A stretch of 64,000 bases of DNA from Bemisia tabaci (taxonomy: Eukaryota > Arthropoda > Insecta > Hemiptera > Aleyrodidae): contig NC_092799.1 of the NCBI RefSeq assembly GCF_918797505.1, forward strand, positions 186,001-250,000, in the 5' to 3' direction. Position numbers and translations under genes: made by a program. This document shows positions 1-9,699 of the stretch, one piece after another. Every line of letters starts with the position of its first letter. The stretch's first letter is position 1. Below the pieces are notes generated by a model, which made no database searches, was not told the origin of the DNA, and saw nothing but the letters and a program-made list of their open reading frames with translations.

Positions 1-176
1 ATATAAGTCTAATTGTAGGTTTCCCTGATGTAAAAATCATTTAAAATACGTGCATGCATTAAAAAAAACTAATAAAAAAAGAAGATCCTGTGTTTTTTAA
101 ATACGGGTCTAAACTGACCCGGTATTGGCAAACTAGTGGAAAAAACGTGTTTGGCAGACTAAGGTTAAAGAATAGC

Positions 177-400
177 AGGTTCAGGTGGCCCCAAGAGCCA
201 AGGTCACGCCGGAGCTACCCTGTGATATAACATCGGCACGGTGGAGGTTGTCTTGTATAGGTGGGGACATTATGCCAGATGTGGTTGTGAAGACGTGCTC
301 TACAAAAGAAGGGATTTTGGCCCAGTTTTGGGGAGGTGTTAAGAAGGAGCTTTTGGACTGACCAGTAACCATAAAGTGAGCTGGGAACCCAATTACATGA
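177..400. repeat. Dispersed repeat, copy 1 (partner at 33946-34157)
   Basis: This stretch and 33946-34157 are the same sequence in the same orientation, clearly related by eye with scattered substitutions and small indels. On the minus strand both keep a similar peptide, including QNWAKI, SGIMSPP and QGSSGVT, so the source may have been part of a transposon or a transcript. I do not recognise the family. The copy is followed by a T run near 475-494 and a G run near 522-535. Confidence 0.7.
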
Positions 401-539
401 TTTTGTGGCATTTGACAGGCGATAGTTCCTAGATAAACCAGCTGTAAGCAGATTTTGGACAAAGTACCCAGGGTTTTTTTTTTTTTTTTTTTTTGTCCGA
501 ATATAGACCAGGGAGCGTACAAGGGGGGGGGGGGGCAAA

Positions 540-940
540 ATTTGAAATTCTCGGCAATGAAAACGAAGGGAATTTCATTTAGCAGAAAATTGAACTAAGC
601 GGGAAATGGTCAATCTTTGCCTGATGTTGGTAGGGTAAGGTGAGGAGATTGAAGGTATGCTTCTTTTCTACGGACTAACTATCCAAAAGCGACGAAACGC
701 TTCATTCCGTCGTTCCGTTTCGTTTCAGTCTTGGCGTGAAGGTTGAAATATATGCCGATTGGTTTATTCGATTCTTATTGGTCCAATCTCTCCCGGCCAG
801 AAGGAGATTGAACAAATAAGAGTCGAGTATGAACATCGTTTCATTTTATTTGGTCGTTCTCATGTGGAAGCGGACCTAACAGAGCACGAAGCGCCCTCTG
901 AGGGTTGGGCCGCGTAGCGGCCAGGCACATTGTCCCCTAG
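540..940 (+). mobile_element. Helitron-like element, 3' part, copy 1
   Basis: The segment matches 20745-21185 (reverse strand) and 58040-58739 (plus strand). All three end in a short GC-rich stretch. Two of them, this one and the 20745 copy, end in CTAG followed by T, and the third ends in CCAG followed by T. Helitrons typically end in CTRR after a hairpin and insert between A and T, so the termini fit that class. Shared blocks include the stretch around 590-640 and the GTTCCGTTTCGTTTC block near 710. No Rep-helicase coding sequence is present, so this is a non-autonomous tail. The 5' end is not defined. Confidence 0.55.
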
Positions 941-2866
941 TATGTGATAAAAAAAAATGGAGACTGTGCATAGCTGTATCATCAAAATTAGCTTTGAACT
1001 CAACCTGAAAATGTTAAAGGATGCCTCCCTCAATATACCGGAGTTGTAAAACTGATCTGTTAGAACGCTGCGAAACGCCTTCATTTCCGCTTAATACCCT
1101 GAGGTTCACCGCGAAGTTAGTTTAGTTGCGTAACCTAACGTAACCTAACTTAGCTTGATACTCTTCACCGCCCACTATTTTTGCCGTAAAAATATATATT
1201 AAACGGCAAATCTGATTTTAAGTCTTTCTTAAACATCATAAGACCCCTCAAAAAATAGTTCTCCGTTTACAGCGATGCCAAGTTGACAATTTAGAAATGA
1301 AATGTTAAAAAGAAATCAATAAAGTAATTGAATTGCGCTTCACTAGCTAAAATCTTCAAAAACATCCGTGCGTATGATGTAATAGTGAGTTTAAGCCTAT
1401 CCAGTACATTCCAAGTGTTGTTACAATTCTAAATTTTTTAAATATTATTCTCATTTCTTTGCTGGTGCACGCCGATGACCGATTTTTAAAAATAAAGAAA
1501 AAAACCGATCGAATCCTTCGATCAATCAACATGAAGGTAGAGTAGGGGTCGTGAAGCCCCCCATCCCCCTCCAAATGCTCAGATTTCCTCCCCTCCTCCA
1601 CGTTCCTGAAGAGTGATGGTCAAATCTTTATAAATAAAACTGTAAGGGTCGCAATCTTGTGATCCTAAATTCTGAGAAACCGCCGGGCCCATTTCCTTGA
1701 AATTTGTTATAAAAGAAAGCTGTTAATGTCCAGATTATGCGAAAAATCCGACATTTCGAATATCCGCTCTTGAAAGTTTTCTCGGAGCTGAGCCAGCCAT
1801 AATCACTCGCAAAGCGAGTGATTGGGGGTTCATGGGACTCCGCCCCCTGGATATAGGTGCGGAGGCGAGCGAAGCGAGCTGAAGCAGCTAGTTTTGGCTA
1901 AAATTACGTTCCTCAATTTGCACAAGGTTTGGACAGAAACTCGGAAAACGATAAAAATGCGGATCTGGTTGGCAAAACGCTCTCAGTATTTACTGCAAAA
2001 CGAAAAATGAAATATGCAAACTCCCTACCTTCACCCCTTACTTTTGCTAACGCATGCGCTCCAATGTTATCGATAAAAAATCAACACTAATTTTTTTTGC
2101 TCGAGTTGGGTAGTCTTTTAGTGCATGAAAAGAATTGATTTTGAATAGCAAACAGGAGAATACTTTAAGGTTCGAAAACGTCACGTCGCACAGTAAAACG
2201 AACCGATTGAAGAAGTTGCACAAAATTTGGAAACTTTGAAAGCTTATTTCTCTGTGAATGTAAAACTTAAAAGTTTGATGGTTTCATCGGTTTCCTCGTG
2301 AAAATGCTCTCAAGGAATAATTCATGATGTGACAAGATGAACCTGCAAAATATCTGTTTTAGTAAAAAAAAAAAAAAAAAAAATCATGAGCACCCTCTCC
2401 CATTGACTCGCTTCACTGTTAGGTTGTACAACATGTATGTGCGTCGTCACTAAAGAGGGACTCTCGACAACTGGGTGGTTTTTTACTCGTTCAGCAGCGC
2501 CGTTTACTCAAACAAAACTTGTGGATTATAGACTGTTCCGCTGGCTAAGTCACTCGACGAATGGCAATGAAATAATCGCAATCTCATATTGGCCCGTTGA
2601 ACCGCGCTCTGTAGATCGTGGTAAGATTAAAGTAGCCAACCACAGGGTTGAATTTTTTGAGATTGAAGTTATGTTTTGTTTACAATTAAACCATTGGGTA
2701 CATCGATCTATTGAATGGTATAGTCACTAAACAAGCAGTAACTCCAGCGCACTGCCGCTGGAGAGCGGCTCTGGGCCACTCATATCCAAGACGTATATAA
2801 ACTACTAGTCGTGTTAAGCTCGCTGTGGGAGCTGTCACGCCCAGCCGGGGAGTGCCCCTGGACCCC
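941..2866. other. No gene seen; minor repeats only
   Basis: No coding exon, RNA gene or intact element is recognised. Points of note are two TAACCTAAC-like copies at about 1124-1150 (too few for telomeric repeat), a perfect 10-bp-stem hairpin with an AAA loop at 1801-1823, a GC-rich stretch ending in CTAG-T near 1879 that could be another Helitron-type end, and an A run near 2365-2383. The 97-codon open frame at 2437-2730 has no recognisable domain. Confidence 0.5.
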
Positions 2867-2930
2867 CCAGTTCCTCGCTTCGCGATGAACTTGCGACTCC
2901 TTCCGCGAGCCGCCCCTCATAGCTATTAAC
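2867..2930. repeat. GC-rich block shared with 18982-19050
   Basis: This block (TTCGCGATGAAC and flanks) is repeated at 18982-19050. In both places a 130-bp-unit array begins about 90-150 bp further on in the same orientation. The constant pairing suggests that the block and the array travel together as parts of one composite repeat. Upstream, 2850-2870 reads as a short GC hairpin ending CCAG-T, so a Helitron-type end is possible. Confidence 0.5.
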
Positions 2931-3307
2931 TTTTAAAAGAACGAATTTACTTTTTTTAACGAAGTATGGTGAATAGTGGTGAATATGTTATCTTTGTCCT
3001 CATCCACAATCAGCAGACTTAGCATTTTAGGCCATGGCCACCATCTTGGATTTTGAAATTTTGAAAATCTGACCAAAAATTCGAGTTTCCCGTTGAAAAA
3101 TACATCTGGATATCGAGTTTCACGAAAATCGATCAAACAGGAGCCGACTTAGCATTTTAGGCCACGGCCGCCATCTTGGATTTCGAAATTTTTAAAATCT
3201 GATCAAAAATTTGAGTTTCCCGTCGGAAAATATCGTCGGATACCGGGTCTCACGAAAATCGAGGGAATAGAAGCCGACTTAGCATTTTAGGCCATGGCCG
3301 CCATCTT

Positions 3308-4478
3308 TTTTTTCTTCTTTTTTTTTATTTCTCAGAAAAATACATAGTTATCATACGCTTTTCAAGACTTATTATTTACATGTCATTCTTATTATTAAGA
3401 CTTAACTGCAACTTAATACACAACTAGGTATCAGTACTCTGAGACGTGCCGGAATCACCCGAGGGTATATCGTCGGCCGGGGGGGGGGGGGGTGTTGTTA
3501 GCCACTGCTAGTACTAAAGGTCCTTTATTATCATTGCTATAAATATCTCTTTTGACAGTTAGAATTTTCTTCACATTTTCGTTAATACATCTCCATTTAT
3601 TCCTACTTTCAATCATTTCATTCACTATAGTCTCAGGAGTTAAGTTAACATTCAATTCACATTCAACTTTTAATTTATCATCTATAAATCTAGCGCATTC
3701 AAAAAAGGTGTGTTCTGGTGTGTCACGGACTACTGTGCAAAATTTACAAAGATCACTGTCAACTAACTTAAATCTGTGTAAGTATGATCCAAAAGCCCCA
3801 TGACCAGTAAAGAACTGCGTCAGAAAAAAGTCGGGATACCCGTGTTTCCTATCAAGCCACACCTCCAGATTCGAATGAGGCGCTTGCACCAGAAATCAGT
3901 AGGGCTATCCCTCCAACGAGTACACCATCTATTAACAATGTCGTTATTAATTTCTATAAAATCCTCCTCTTTTCTCGATCTTCTAACTTTCTCTTCTAGT
4001 AATAGATCCGTTGGAGGGGTACCCGAAAAAATATCAAGACAGTTCGCCGACGCAGTTCTGTACGCTATACACAGAGCTCTCTTCATTGGACGTAAGGTTT
4101 TCGTAATTTCGTACAAATTACACTTAAGATTCATCTCAGGAAAGTCACTCCATACCGATACACCATAAAAAATTATTGACAGCACTGTTTGGAATATCAT
4201 GAGTCTCTTTATATAAGTAGGACCAAAACAATTAGAGACCAGTGATTGTAGTGCATTCGACATTTTTCTTGCCTTATTGCATATAGTTCTAACGTGGTGA
4301 GTCATCCTTAAATTCTTACTTAGGTGAAATCCAAGGTGCCTAAGAGAGGGCTTGACTTTAACTTGAACTTCATTTACTAGGATAGATGTGTCTTTTAATT
4401 TGTTTGGAGCCTCAATCAACAACGCTTCTGTCTTTTCTGGTTCCAATGTGAGTCCTTTTTCTTTCAATTTCCTGTTTA
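3308..4478 (-). mobile_element. 5'-truncated non-LTR retrotransposon (LINE)
   Basis: The insertion lies on the minus strand. Its 3' end, at low coordinates, carries an A-rich tail (plus-strand T-rich 3308-3332) preceded by AATAAA. It is flanked by a perfect 14-bp target duplication, ATGGCCGCCATCTT, at 3294-3307 and 4479-4492. Removing the insert and one duplication restores an intact 130-bp repeat unit in phase, so both boundaries are well supported. The 5' end is truncated within the reverse transcriptase region, as is usual for target-primed reverse transcription. The remaining coding part is described separately. Confidence 0.92.
3455..4470 (-). pseudogene. LINE reverse transcriptase C-terminus, frameshifted
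   Basis: Two overlapping minus-strand frames, 4467 to 3820 and 3889 to 3455, together read as the end of a jockey/R1-type ORF2. The first begins with GLTLEPEKTEALLI, the usual segment after the catalytic YADD motif, followed by the thumb and linker region. The second carries the C-terminal zinc knuckle CKFC...H....C (C-x2-C-x8-H-x4-C, within CKFCTVVRDTPEHTFFEC), typical of these elements. The frame changes around 3870-3885, just after CKRLI, so a single frameshift breaks the gene. The endonuclease, most of the reverse transcriptase and the catalytic aspartates are absent through 5' truncation. The piece is not functional. The reading frame dissolves near the G run at about 3481-3492. The clade assignment comes from motif style only. 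Confidence 0.88.
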
Positions 4479-4740
4479 ATGGCCGCCATCTTGGATTTTG
4501 AAATTTTGAAAATCTGACCGAAATTTCGAGTTTCCCGTCGAAAAATACATCCGGATTCCGTGTTTCACGAAAATCGAGTGAACAGGGACCAACTTAGCAT
4601 TATAGGCCAGGGCCGCCATCTTTGATTTTGAAATTTTGAAAATCTGACCAAAAATCCGAATTTCCCGTTGAAAAATACCGCTGGATACCAAGTTTCACGA
4701 AAATCGAGTGAACAGGACCCGACTTAGCATTTTAGGCAAT

Positions 4741-5220
4741 AATACACAACAACGCCGCTAGGGATGAATCCGTCCATGAAGTATAATACGACTAGGAGGC
4801 TCCAACCACCGCATTCTTCCAAAAAATCGAGAAAACTTGTCGTTTTGAAAAATCAGATTTTAAACTTTAAGTACACCTTTTTCAATACGAGATTAAAGCA
4901 CAGACCAGTTTTGAATTATCGACAGTATCACCATGATTCCAAAAATACACTACACAACATATCATTCGCTCACAAGAAAAAACAATGAATTAAAATAAAA
5001 TCATGGCAAGGTCCACAGCCGAAAATGGCGACAATTCCCATCTACCAACCCGCGCTCTGACCAATGGTAGATGTACCATTGGTAACATCCTTTGCAGAGA
5101 CCGACCGAAGAGCATTCCAATGTCGCTAACCTTGCAAACATAAACGATCATCTAAACTAGTTTCACCTCTACTCCCAATAAACTATGAATTCAAGACGAA
5201 AATTACCGTCGGAAAGTTTT
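4741..5220. other. No feature seen
   Basis: AT-rich sequence between the 130-bp array and the duplicated block. No coding, RNA or repeat signal is recognised. Confidence 0.4.
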
Positions 5221-5939
5221 GTCATGGGAACGGAGTTCCCCATGATATTACAATCGTTCCGTTGCTTTCGCTATGGGATTCCCTATACCTCTGCGACCTT
5301 GAGCGTTTCGCCCAGTCTCCGATTTCTGGTTGATTTTCCGATGTATCAAAAACCGTTGTATTTTTTAGCCAATCATGTCTCTGCGTCAAGTTGTGTTGAT
5401 TGCTAAAATTCGCTTTCAGCGAGTTTTTTTCCACCTCGAGATGTCGTGTCTGACTGGTAAATCTGCGCAGAACCACGAAGTTCCGTTTTTAGGCAAATTC
5501 TTTTTTTTTGGGAGGTTTTCATTGGCTATTTTTCGCCATCAGTTTTTTGTTCGTTGGTGCAAAAGATCGCCTACCTCGGTGTTCTTGAGAAGCCGCCATT
5601 ATCCCACCTCAAATTTGAAAAATAGAAGTAAAGAAATAATAACCATCGTACAAGGTGGAAAATTGTTCTGGAGGACTCGTTACGGATAAAGAAGTCAAAA
5701 TCAGAGCTCGATTGATTGATTTAATTCATGGATACGCAAATATTGCCTTAGCTCAACTGCCGCGATCGGAATGCGTGCTGGCATGAACCTCGAGACGCAT
5801 TAAAACAGTGCGAACCATGGCTCCTACAGCAAAACAGCAATGCACTTCATATCATCCCAAAAGCAGTCAAGGTCTCTTGTAATAAGTCCCGCCCATTGCC
5901 CGAGTCTTTTGTATGCTATTTTTACTCTCACCCACGTGG

Positions 5940-6030
5940 ATCCATTATAGCCTAGTTGACTAAACCGCCTCGTGTTTTTGATTCGGTGCGGGCACCCGGC
6001 GATTGGGAGTTCGATACCCGACGATGGGAA
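5940..6030 (+). other. tRNA-like box A / box B pair (SINE-like), copy A
   Basis: TAGCCTAGTTGAC at about 5948 resembles an RNA polymerase III A box, and GTTCGATACC at 6009-6018 fits the B-box consensus GWTCRANNC. The sequence around the B box can form a T-arm-like hairpin (GGG/CCC). The same pair lies in the sister block at 10444-10514. No full cloverleaf is apparent, so it is better read as a tRNA-derived SINE head than as a tRNA gene. Confidence 0.4.
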
Positions 6031-6728
6031 CTACTTTTTAATGGTTGTATTGAATGTTTTAGACTAATCACCAAAAAATAATTAATAGTAGATGATAAAT
6101 GTACGAACATTTTCTCGTGAGTTAATATGTTAAACAAAAATACTGGAATATACCTTCTTCATATAATCAGCCACATGTTCCCCCAAATTAATGACGTTAT
6201 TTTCTTTTTTCAATAAAGTTAATTTGCATTCAACGTTCGTAAGTTAAGCAAAAAGTACCTATTGATACAAATAGAAAGACATGAAAATAGTAAGTCTAAC
6301 ATTTCAGTTGTTTTTTTTTTATTATTTATTTTTTGTTTTTTTGTTTTTTCAATAAAACAAATTGACTGGGACTAGAATCATCGTATCTCTGAAGACAAAA
6401 GCTAAGTTTTTTTATACAGAAATACTAATATATTCATCCTTCATATAATCAGGGAGATGTTGACCCAAATATTGATGTATATTTTCTCTGTTCGCCCAAA
6501 CTCATGATGGTATTTTCTTTTTTCAATAAAATTAATTTACATTCCACGTTCTGAAAGCAATATTTTCTCCAAAATTCAGCAAAAAATAACAATTTATACC
6601 TACGCAAAAAGTAAATAAATAAATAAAGCAATAACATGAAAGTAGTATAGGTAGTACACATCTAACATTTCGGTTACATCTATTTGAATGAAAAAAATGG
6701 CAACTTAGGAAGCACATAGGTCACTTAT

Positions 6729-6981
6729 CGACGGTGAAACTACCAAACCACGTATCTCGGTTTGCGACGTCGCAGACTTCCCGTCATACTTTATTTTTTA
6801 AATGAAAAGCTACTTAACGTCCAGTCTTGAAAATTTCCGTGATTTTTCCTCTTCGTGCGGAGAAAATTCTGTGAAAATTTCAAGGAATGATATTGATTTG
6901 GTCTACTTCAAAAAAATAAAATGTGAGCGGAGATTTTTAAACACCGCAAACGAGATACGTGGTTTGGTAGTTTCACCGTCG
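6729..6981. mobile_element. 253-bp MITE with 31-bp perfect TIRs, TTAT duplication
   Basis: Left terminal repeat 6729-6759 (starts CGACGGTGAAACTACC) is the exact reverse complement of 6951-6981. The copy is flanked by TTAT at 6725-6728 and 6982-6985. The sister block at about 11219-11228 has a single TTAT at the same point and no insert, which is a natural empty site. The interior has no coding capacity. Pairing continues imperfectly past the 31 bp (GCAAAC/GTTTGC). The superfamily is unknown; a 4-bp TTAT duplication is not the usual TTAA of piggyBac. Confidence 0.93.
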
Positions 6982-7300
6982 TTATGATGCGTATTCGGGC
7001 ATATGCGTAGAGTAAAAATATCATACTTTACGCCGAAAAAACGAAACTGAAAGTTAAATGCGTTAACTTCCAAAAACCATACATAATCCAACGATAATAA
7101 ATAATTGGTAAATAACAGCTTTCTTGTATGCAAAGAAAAAAAATTAAAAATGTTAAAAAAGAGATGTTGACACAAAATTACATAGCCCCTTCAATTCTGA
7201 AGATACTACGAACGAACTGTACCTTAACATTTTCATATCCCAGAAGCAAAAGTTCCCATGACGAATATTGCTATCGCTAGCGATTGCAAAACCAACTTGT

Positions 7301-7700
7301 ACTTTTTGCAAAGAATGTACCTAGGATGCACAATCCTAGCAACATTGAAATGCTCTTAGTTCCTTTTTGCAAAATGCGATCCAATTGGTTGTTGCTGCAA
7401 AAAAATAGTTTCCCACAACCTGCTTTACAATGCTCCAGTGACCATGTAAGTTTGCCCGAGCACTAACTTTTCGGGAAGAAAGCCTTTCCCCTACCTGGTT
7501 TCTCACTTAATATCCGCCCGAGTTTCGCATATCTTCCGTTTCTCCTCATCGCAGCTTCCATCAAACCGCAACTGCCCGGAAACTAGGACCGCACATCTTA
7601 TCTGATAAAATCGTTCGCCCTTTAGACCGATTCTGGGGGGTTAGGCTAGACTAGTCGATGAGTCAACTGTTGATCTAATTTCATTACATGAACGTAGAAG
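7301..7700. repeat. Mostly unassigned; TTTGCAAAATGC-type repeat fragment
   Basis: 7305-7400 carries TTTTTGCAAAATGC and neighbouring phrases that recur near 55800-56060 and 60385-60520. The rest shows nothing recognisable. Confidence 0.35.
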
Positions 7701-8470
7701 AAAAACGGGGTCAAAAATCACTAATGTGTGATTAATTTTCAAGGACAATTCTTTAATTTCTCCTACGATTGTAACGCGAAGATTAAAACGCGTACACCGA
7801 AAAAAAAATTGAAGTTGATTTAACATTCTAGATGTAAAAAAGGTGTGCGAGAACTTGAGAAATGCTGAATTACCCGCCACAGCAGTTAGTTTTACATCTT
7901 GGCATTGCTAAATTAACTGCTGTATCGGTTAATTCAGCATTTTATAAGTTCTCGCACACTTTTCTTACATCTAGAATGTTAAATTAACTTCACTTTTTTT
8001 TCGGTGTACTATCCAAAATCGAAGCTCAAATTCGGATTCCTCGTGAAAAACTGATGCGATTTCATGCATCAAATTTTAGAATAGCGTGAAGGAAAGAGGT
8101 TTAATGACGGAAAAAAACACTAATGTGTGATCAATTTTCAAGGACAATTCTTTAATTTCTCCTACGATTTTAAATAGATTAAAACGCGTAATATCGAAAA
8201 TCTAAGCACAGATTCGGATTCCTCGTGAAAAATTGATGGGATTTTATGCATCATATGTTAGAATAGCGTGAAGGAAAGAGGTTTAATGACGGAAAAAAAC
8301 ACTAATGTGTGATCAATTTTCAAGGACATTTCTGTAAATTCTCTTACAATTTTAAATATATTAAAACGCGTAATATCCAAAATCTAAGCTCAGATTCGGA
8401 TTCCTCGTGAAAAATTGGTGAGATCTCAGGTATCATATGTTAAAATAGTGTGAAGGAAAAAGGTTTAACG
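7700..8470 (+). repeat. 182-bp tandem array, interrupted by a MITE
   Basis: The landmark CTAATGTGTG starts at 7721, 8120 and 8302. The last step is 182 bp. The first is 399, close to one unit plus the MITE inserted at 7795-8008. Other phrases repeated per unit are ATTCGGATTCCTCGTGAAAA and GCGTGAAGGAAAGAGG. Inverted relatives occur at 8690-8795 and 8890-8970, spaced about 176 bp, so the region from 8030 to 8990 is a broad imperfect palindrome around a GC-rich centre. Confidence 0.8.
7795..8008. mobile_element. Palindromic MITE, CACCGAAAAAAA ends, TA duplication (copy 1)
   Basis: The ends read TA-CACCGAAAAA and TTTTTCGGTG-TA. The two halves are near reverse complements over most of the length: CATTCTAGATGTAAAAAAGG on the left matches CTTACATCTAGAATG on the right. 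Neighbouring units of the 182-bp array have the uninterrupted site ACGCGTAATATCC, so the insertion point and the TA duplication are visible. Related copies lie at 22426-22618 and 24562-24776. There is no coding capacity. Confidence 0.88.
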
Positions 8471-8690
8471 ACGCGTATAGATTCTGTCATACTACCCGTT
8501 TGAACTACACCGCCGCGCGGGTCGCCCGAGTGAAACCGAGCGGGGAGGCGCCGGCCGGCGCTAACGTTCAGTTTCGTCGCGAGGAATTCCTCACGACAAA
8601 TTCTTATTCTTCCTCCTCCGCTGACCCACTGAGCACTACCCATGTTGCCACGTTGGATTCATATGCTCGAATCAGTATGTCTACGTTACG
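8470..8690. other. GC-rich spacer
   Basis: GC-rich sequence at the centre of the inverted arrangement, with CCGCGCGGG and GCCGGCCGGC. No gene is recognised; the open frames over it on both strands are compositional. Confidence 0.4.
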
Positions 8691-8819
8691 TCTCTTTCCT
8701 TCACGCTATGCTCGGGTATGATACATGAAATTATATCAATTTTTAACGAGGAATCCGAATCTGAACTTAGATTTTGGGTATCACGCGTTTTGAGTCAAAG
8801 TTTCCAAATTAGAAAATCT

Positions 8820-9450
8820 GAAATGACTGACGTGGCTTAAAATGCCATCTCGGCTCATGTTCGATGGATTTTCCTGAAATTCGGTGTCAGGGTATGATAC
8901 ATGAAATCACATCGATTTCTTACGAGGAATCCGAATCTGAACTTCGATTTTGGGGATCACGCGTTTTACATCACAATTCAAAAAATTCAAAATTCGAAAA
9001 TCCGAAATGGCTTAAAATGCTATCTCGGCCCCTGTTCGATGGATTTTTCTGAAATTCGGTGTCAGTGGGTATTTTTCGACAGGAAACTCGAATTTTTAGT
9101 CCATTTTTTAAAATTCTCAAATTCAAGATGGCGGACGAGGGCTAAAATGCTATCTCGGTTTCTGTTTGTTCGAGTCTTGTGAAACGCGGTATCTCACGGT
9201 ATTTTTCAACGGGAAACTCGAATTTTTAGTCAACTCTTTAAAATTCTCAACTCCAAAATGTTGGATGTGGCCTAAAATGAGCCCTGGTTCTGGCCTCCGT
9301 TTCTGTTTGTTAGAGCTCTGTGAACCGCGGGATCAGGGGTACTTTTCGACGGGAAACTCGAATTTTTAGTCGATTTTTGAAAATTCTCAAATCCAAGATG
9401 GCGGACGTGGCCTAAAATGCTATGTCGGCTCCTGTTCGATGGATTTATGG
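8820..9450 (-). repeat. 130-bp-unit array, inverted orientation
   Basis: The same unit as at 2931-4740, read on the minus strand: AAAATGCTATCTCGG, GATGGATTT, GGGAAACTCGAATTTT and CAAGATGGCGGAC. The landmark ends at about 9025, 9155 and 9425; the last two are 270 bp apart, about two units plus a 10-bp gain. The array joins the inverted copies of the 182-bp family directly. Open frames here come from the periodic repeat. Confidence 0.8.
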
Positions 9451-9699
9451 CGCCCCCTTACTACATGCCTACTCTTGTATTTCTGTGCAGCCGCAAATTT
9501 AGGATCAAAGGGCGCCTGACCGTCTATGGACCAGGTGGAGTTTTTGTCCTGAAAATTTACCTTTAGACGCAATTCTCTTTATATTTTGTCTATGGTTTTT
9601 ATGCCCCCCCCTTTCTCGCGGACTCTCTTTTCACTTTTCTTGCCTTCTTTTTCCTTCCATTTCCCCCCTTCTTCCTTGCTATCACTGCCCAACCTTGTT
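9451..9699. other. No feature seen; pyrimidine-rich stretch
   Basis: Unassigned sequence with a C/T-rich run at about 9600-9690. A similar C/T-rich stretch follows the end of copy B at 11545-11630. Confidence 0.4.

Larger units (their letters stand above)
2931..4740 (+). repeat. 130-bp tandem array interrupted by a LINE
   Basis: The unit contains AGCATTTTAGGCC, then GCCGCCATCTTGGATTTT, GAGTTTCCCGT and CACGAAAATCGA. The AGCATTTTAG landmark starts at 3021, 3151, 3281, 4596 and 4726. The first steps are exactly 130 bp. The step from 3281 to 4596 is 1315, which equals 130 plus the 1185 bp added by the LINE and its second target copy. The last step is again 130. The unit is present elsewhere at about 8820-9450 (inverted), 19120-19640 and 36674-36935. 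Small open frames in it are repeat artefacts. Confidence 0.9.
5221..7300 (+). repeat. Large duplicated block, copy A
   Basis: This block aligns almost end to end with 9700-11544 in the same orientation. Both start at GTCATGGGAAC and run to a shared GCTAGCGATTGCAAAA...CAACTTGT. Differences are scattered substitutions, small indels, and one 257-bp insertion here (MITE plus target copy, 6729-6985). The start GTCATGGGAAC is the reverse complement of GTTCCCATGAC near 7254-7264 and 11494-11504, which could be short terminal inverted repeats of an unknown element. Open frames inside are short, and none is recognisable as a protein family. The block may be a non-autonomous transposon or a local segmental duplication. 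Confidence 0.85.

Noticed and set aside
1124..1150. TAACCTAAC copies as interstitial insect telomere repeat
   Set aside because: Only two imperfect copies separated by G; too few to support a telomeric origin.
3552..4168. Plus-strand frames of 83 and 122 codons
   Set aside because: They are antisense to the LINE reverse transcriptase remnant and have no recognisable domain.
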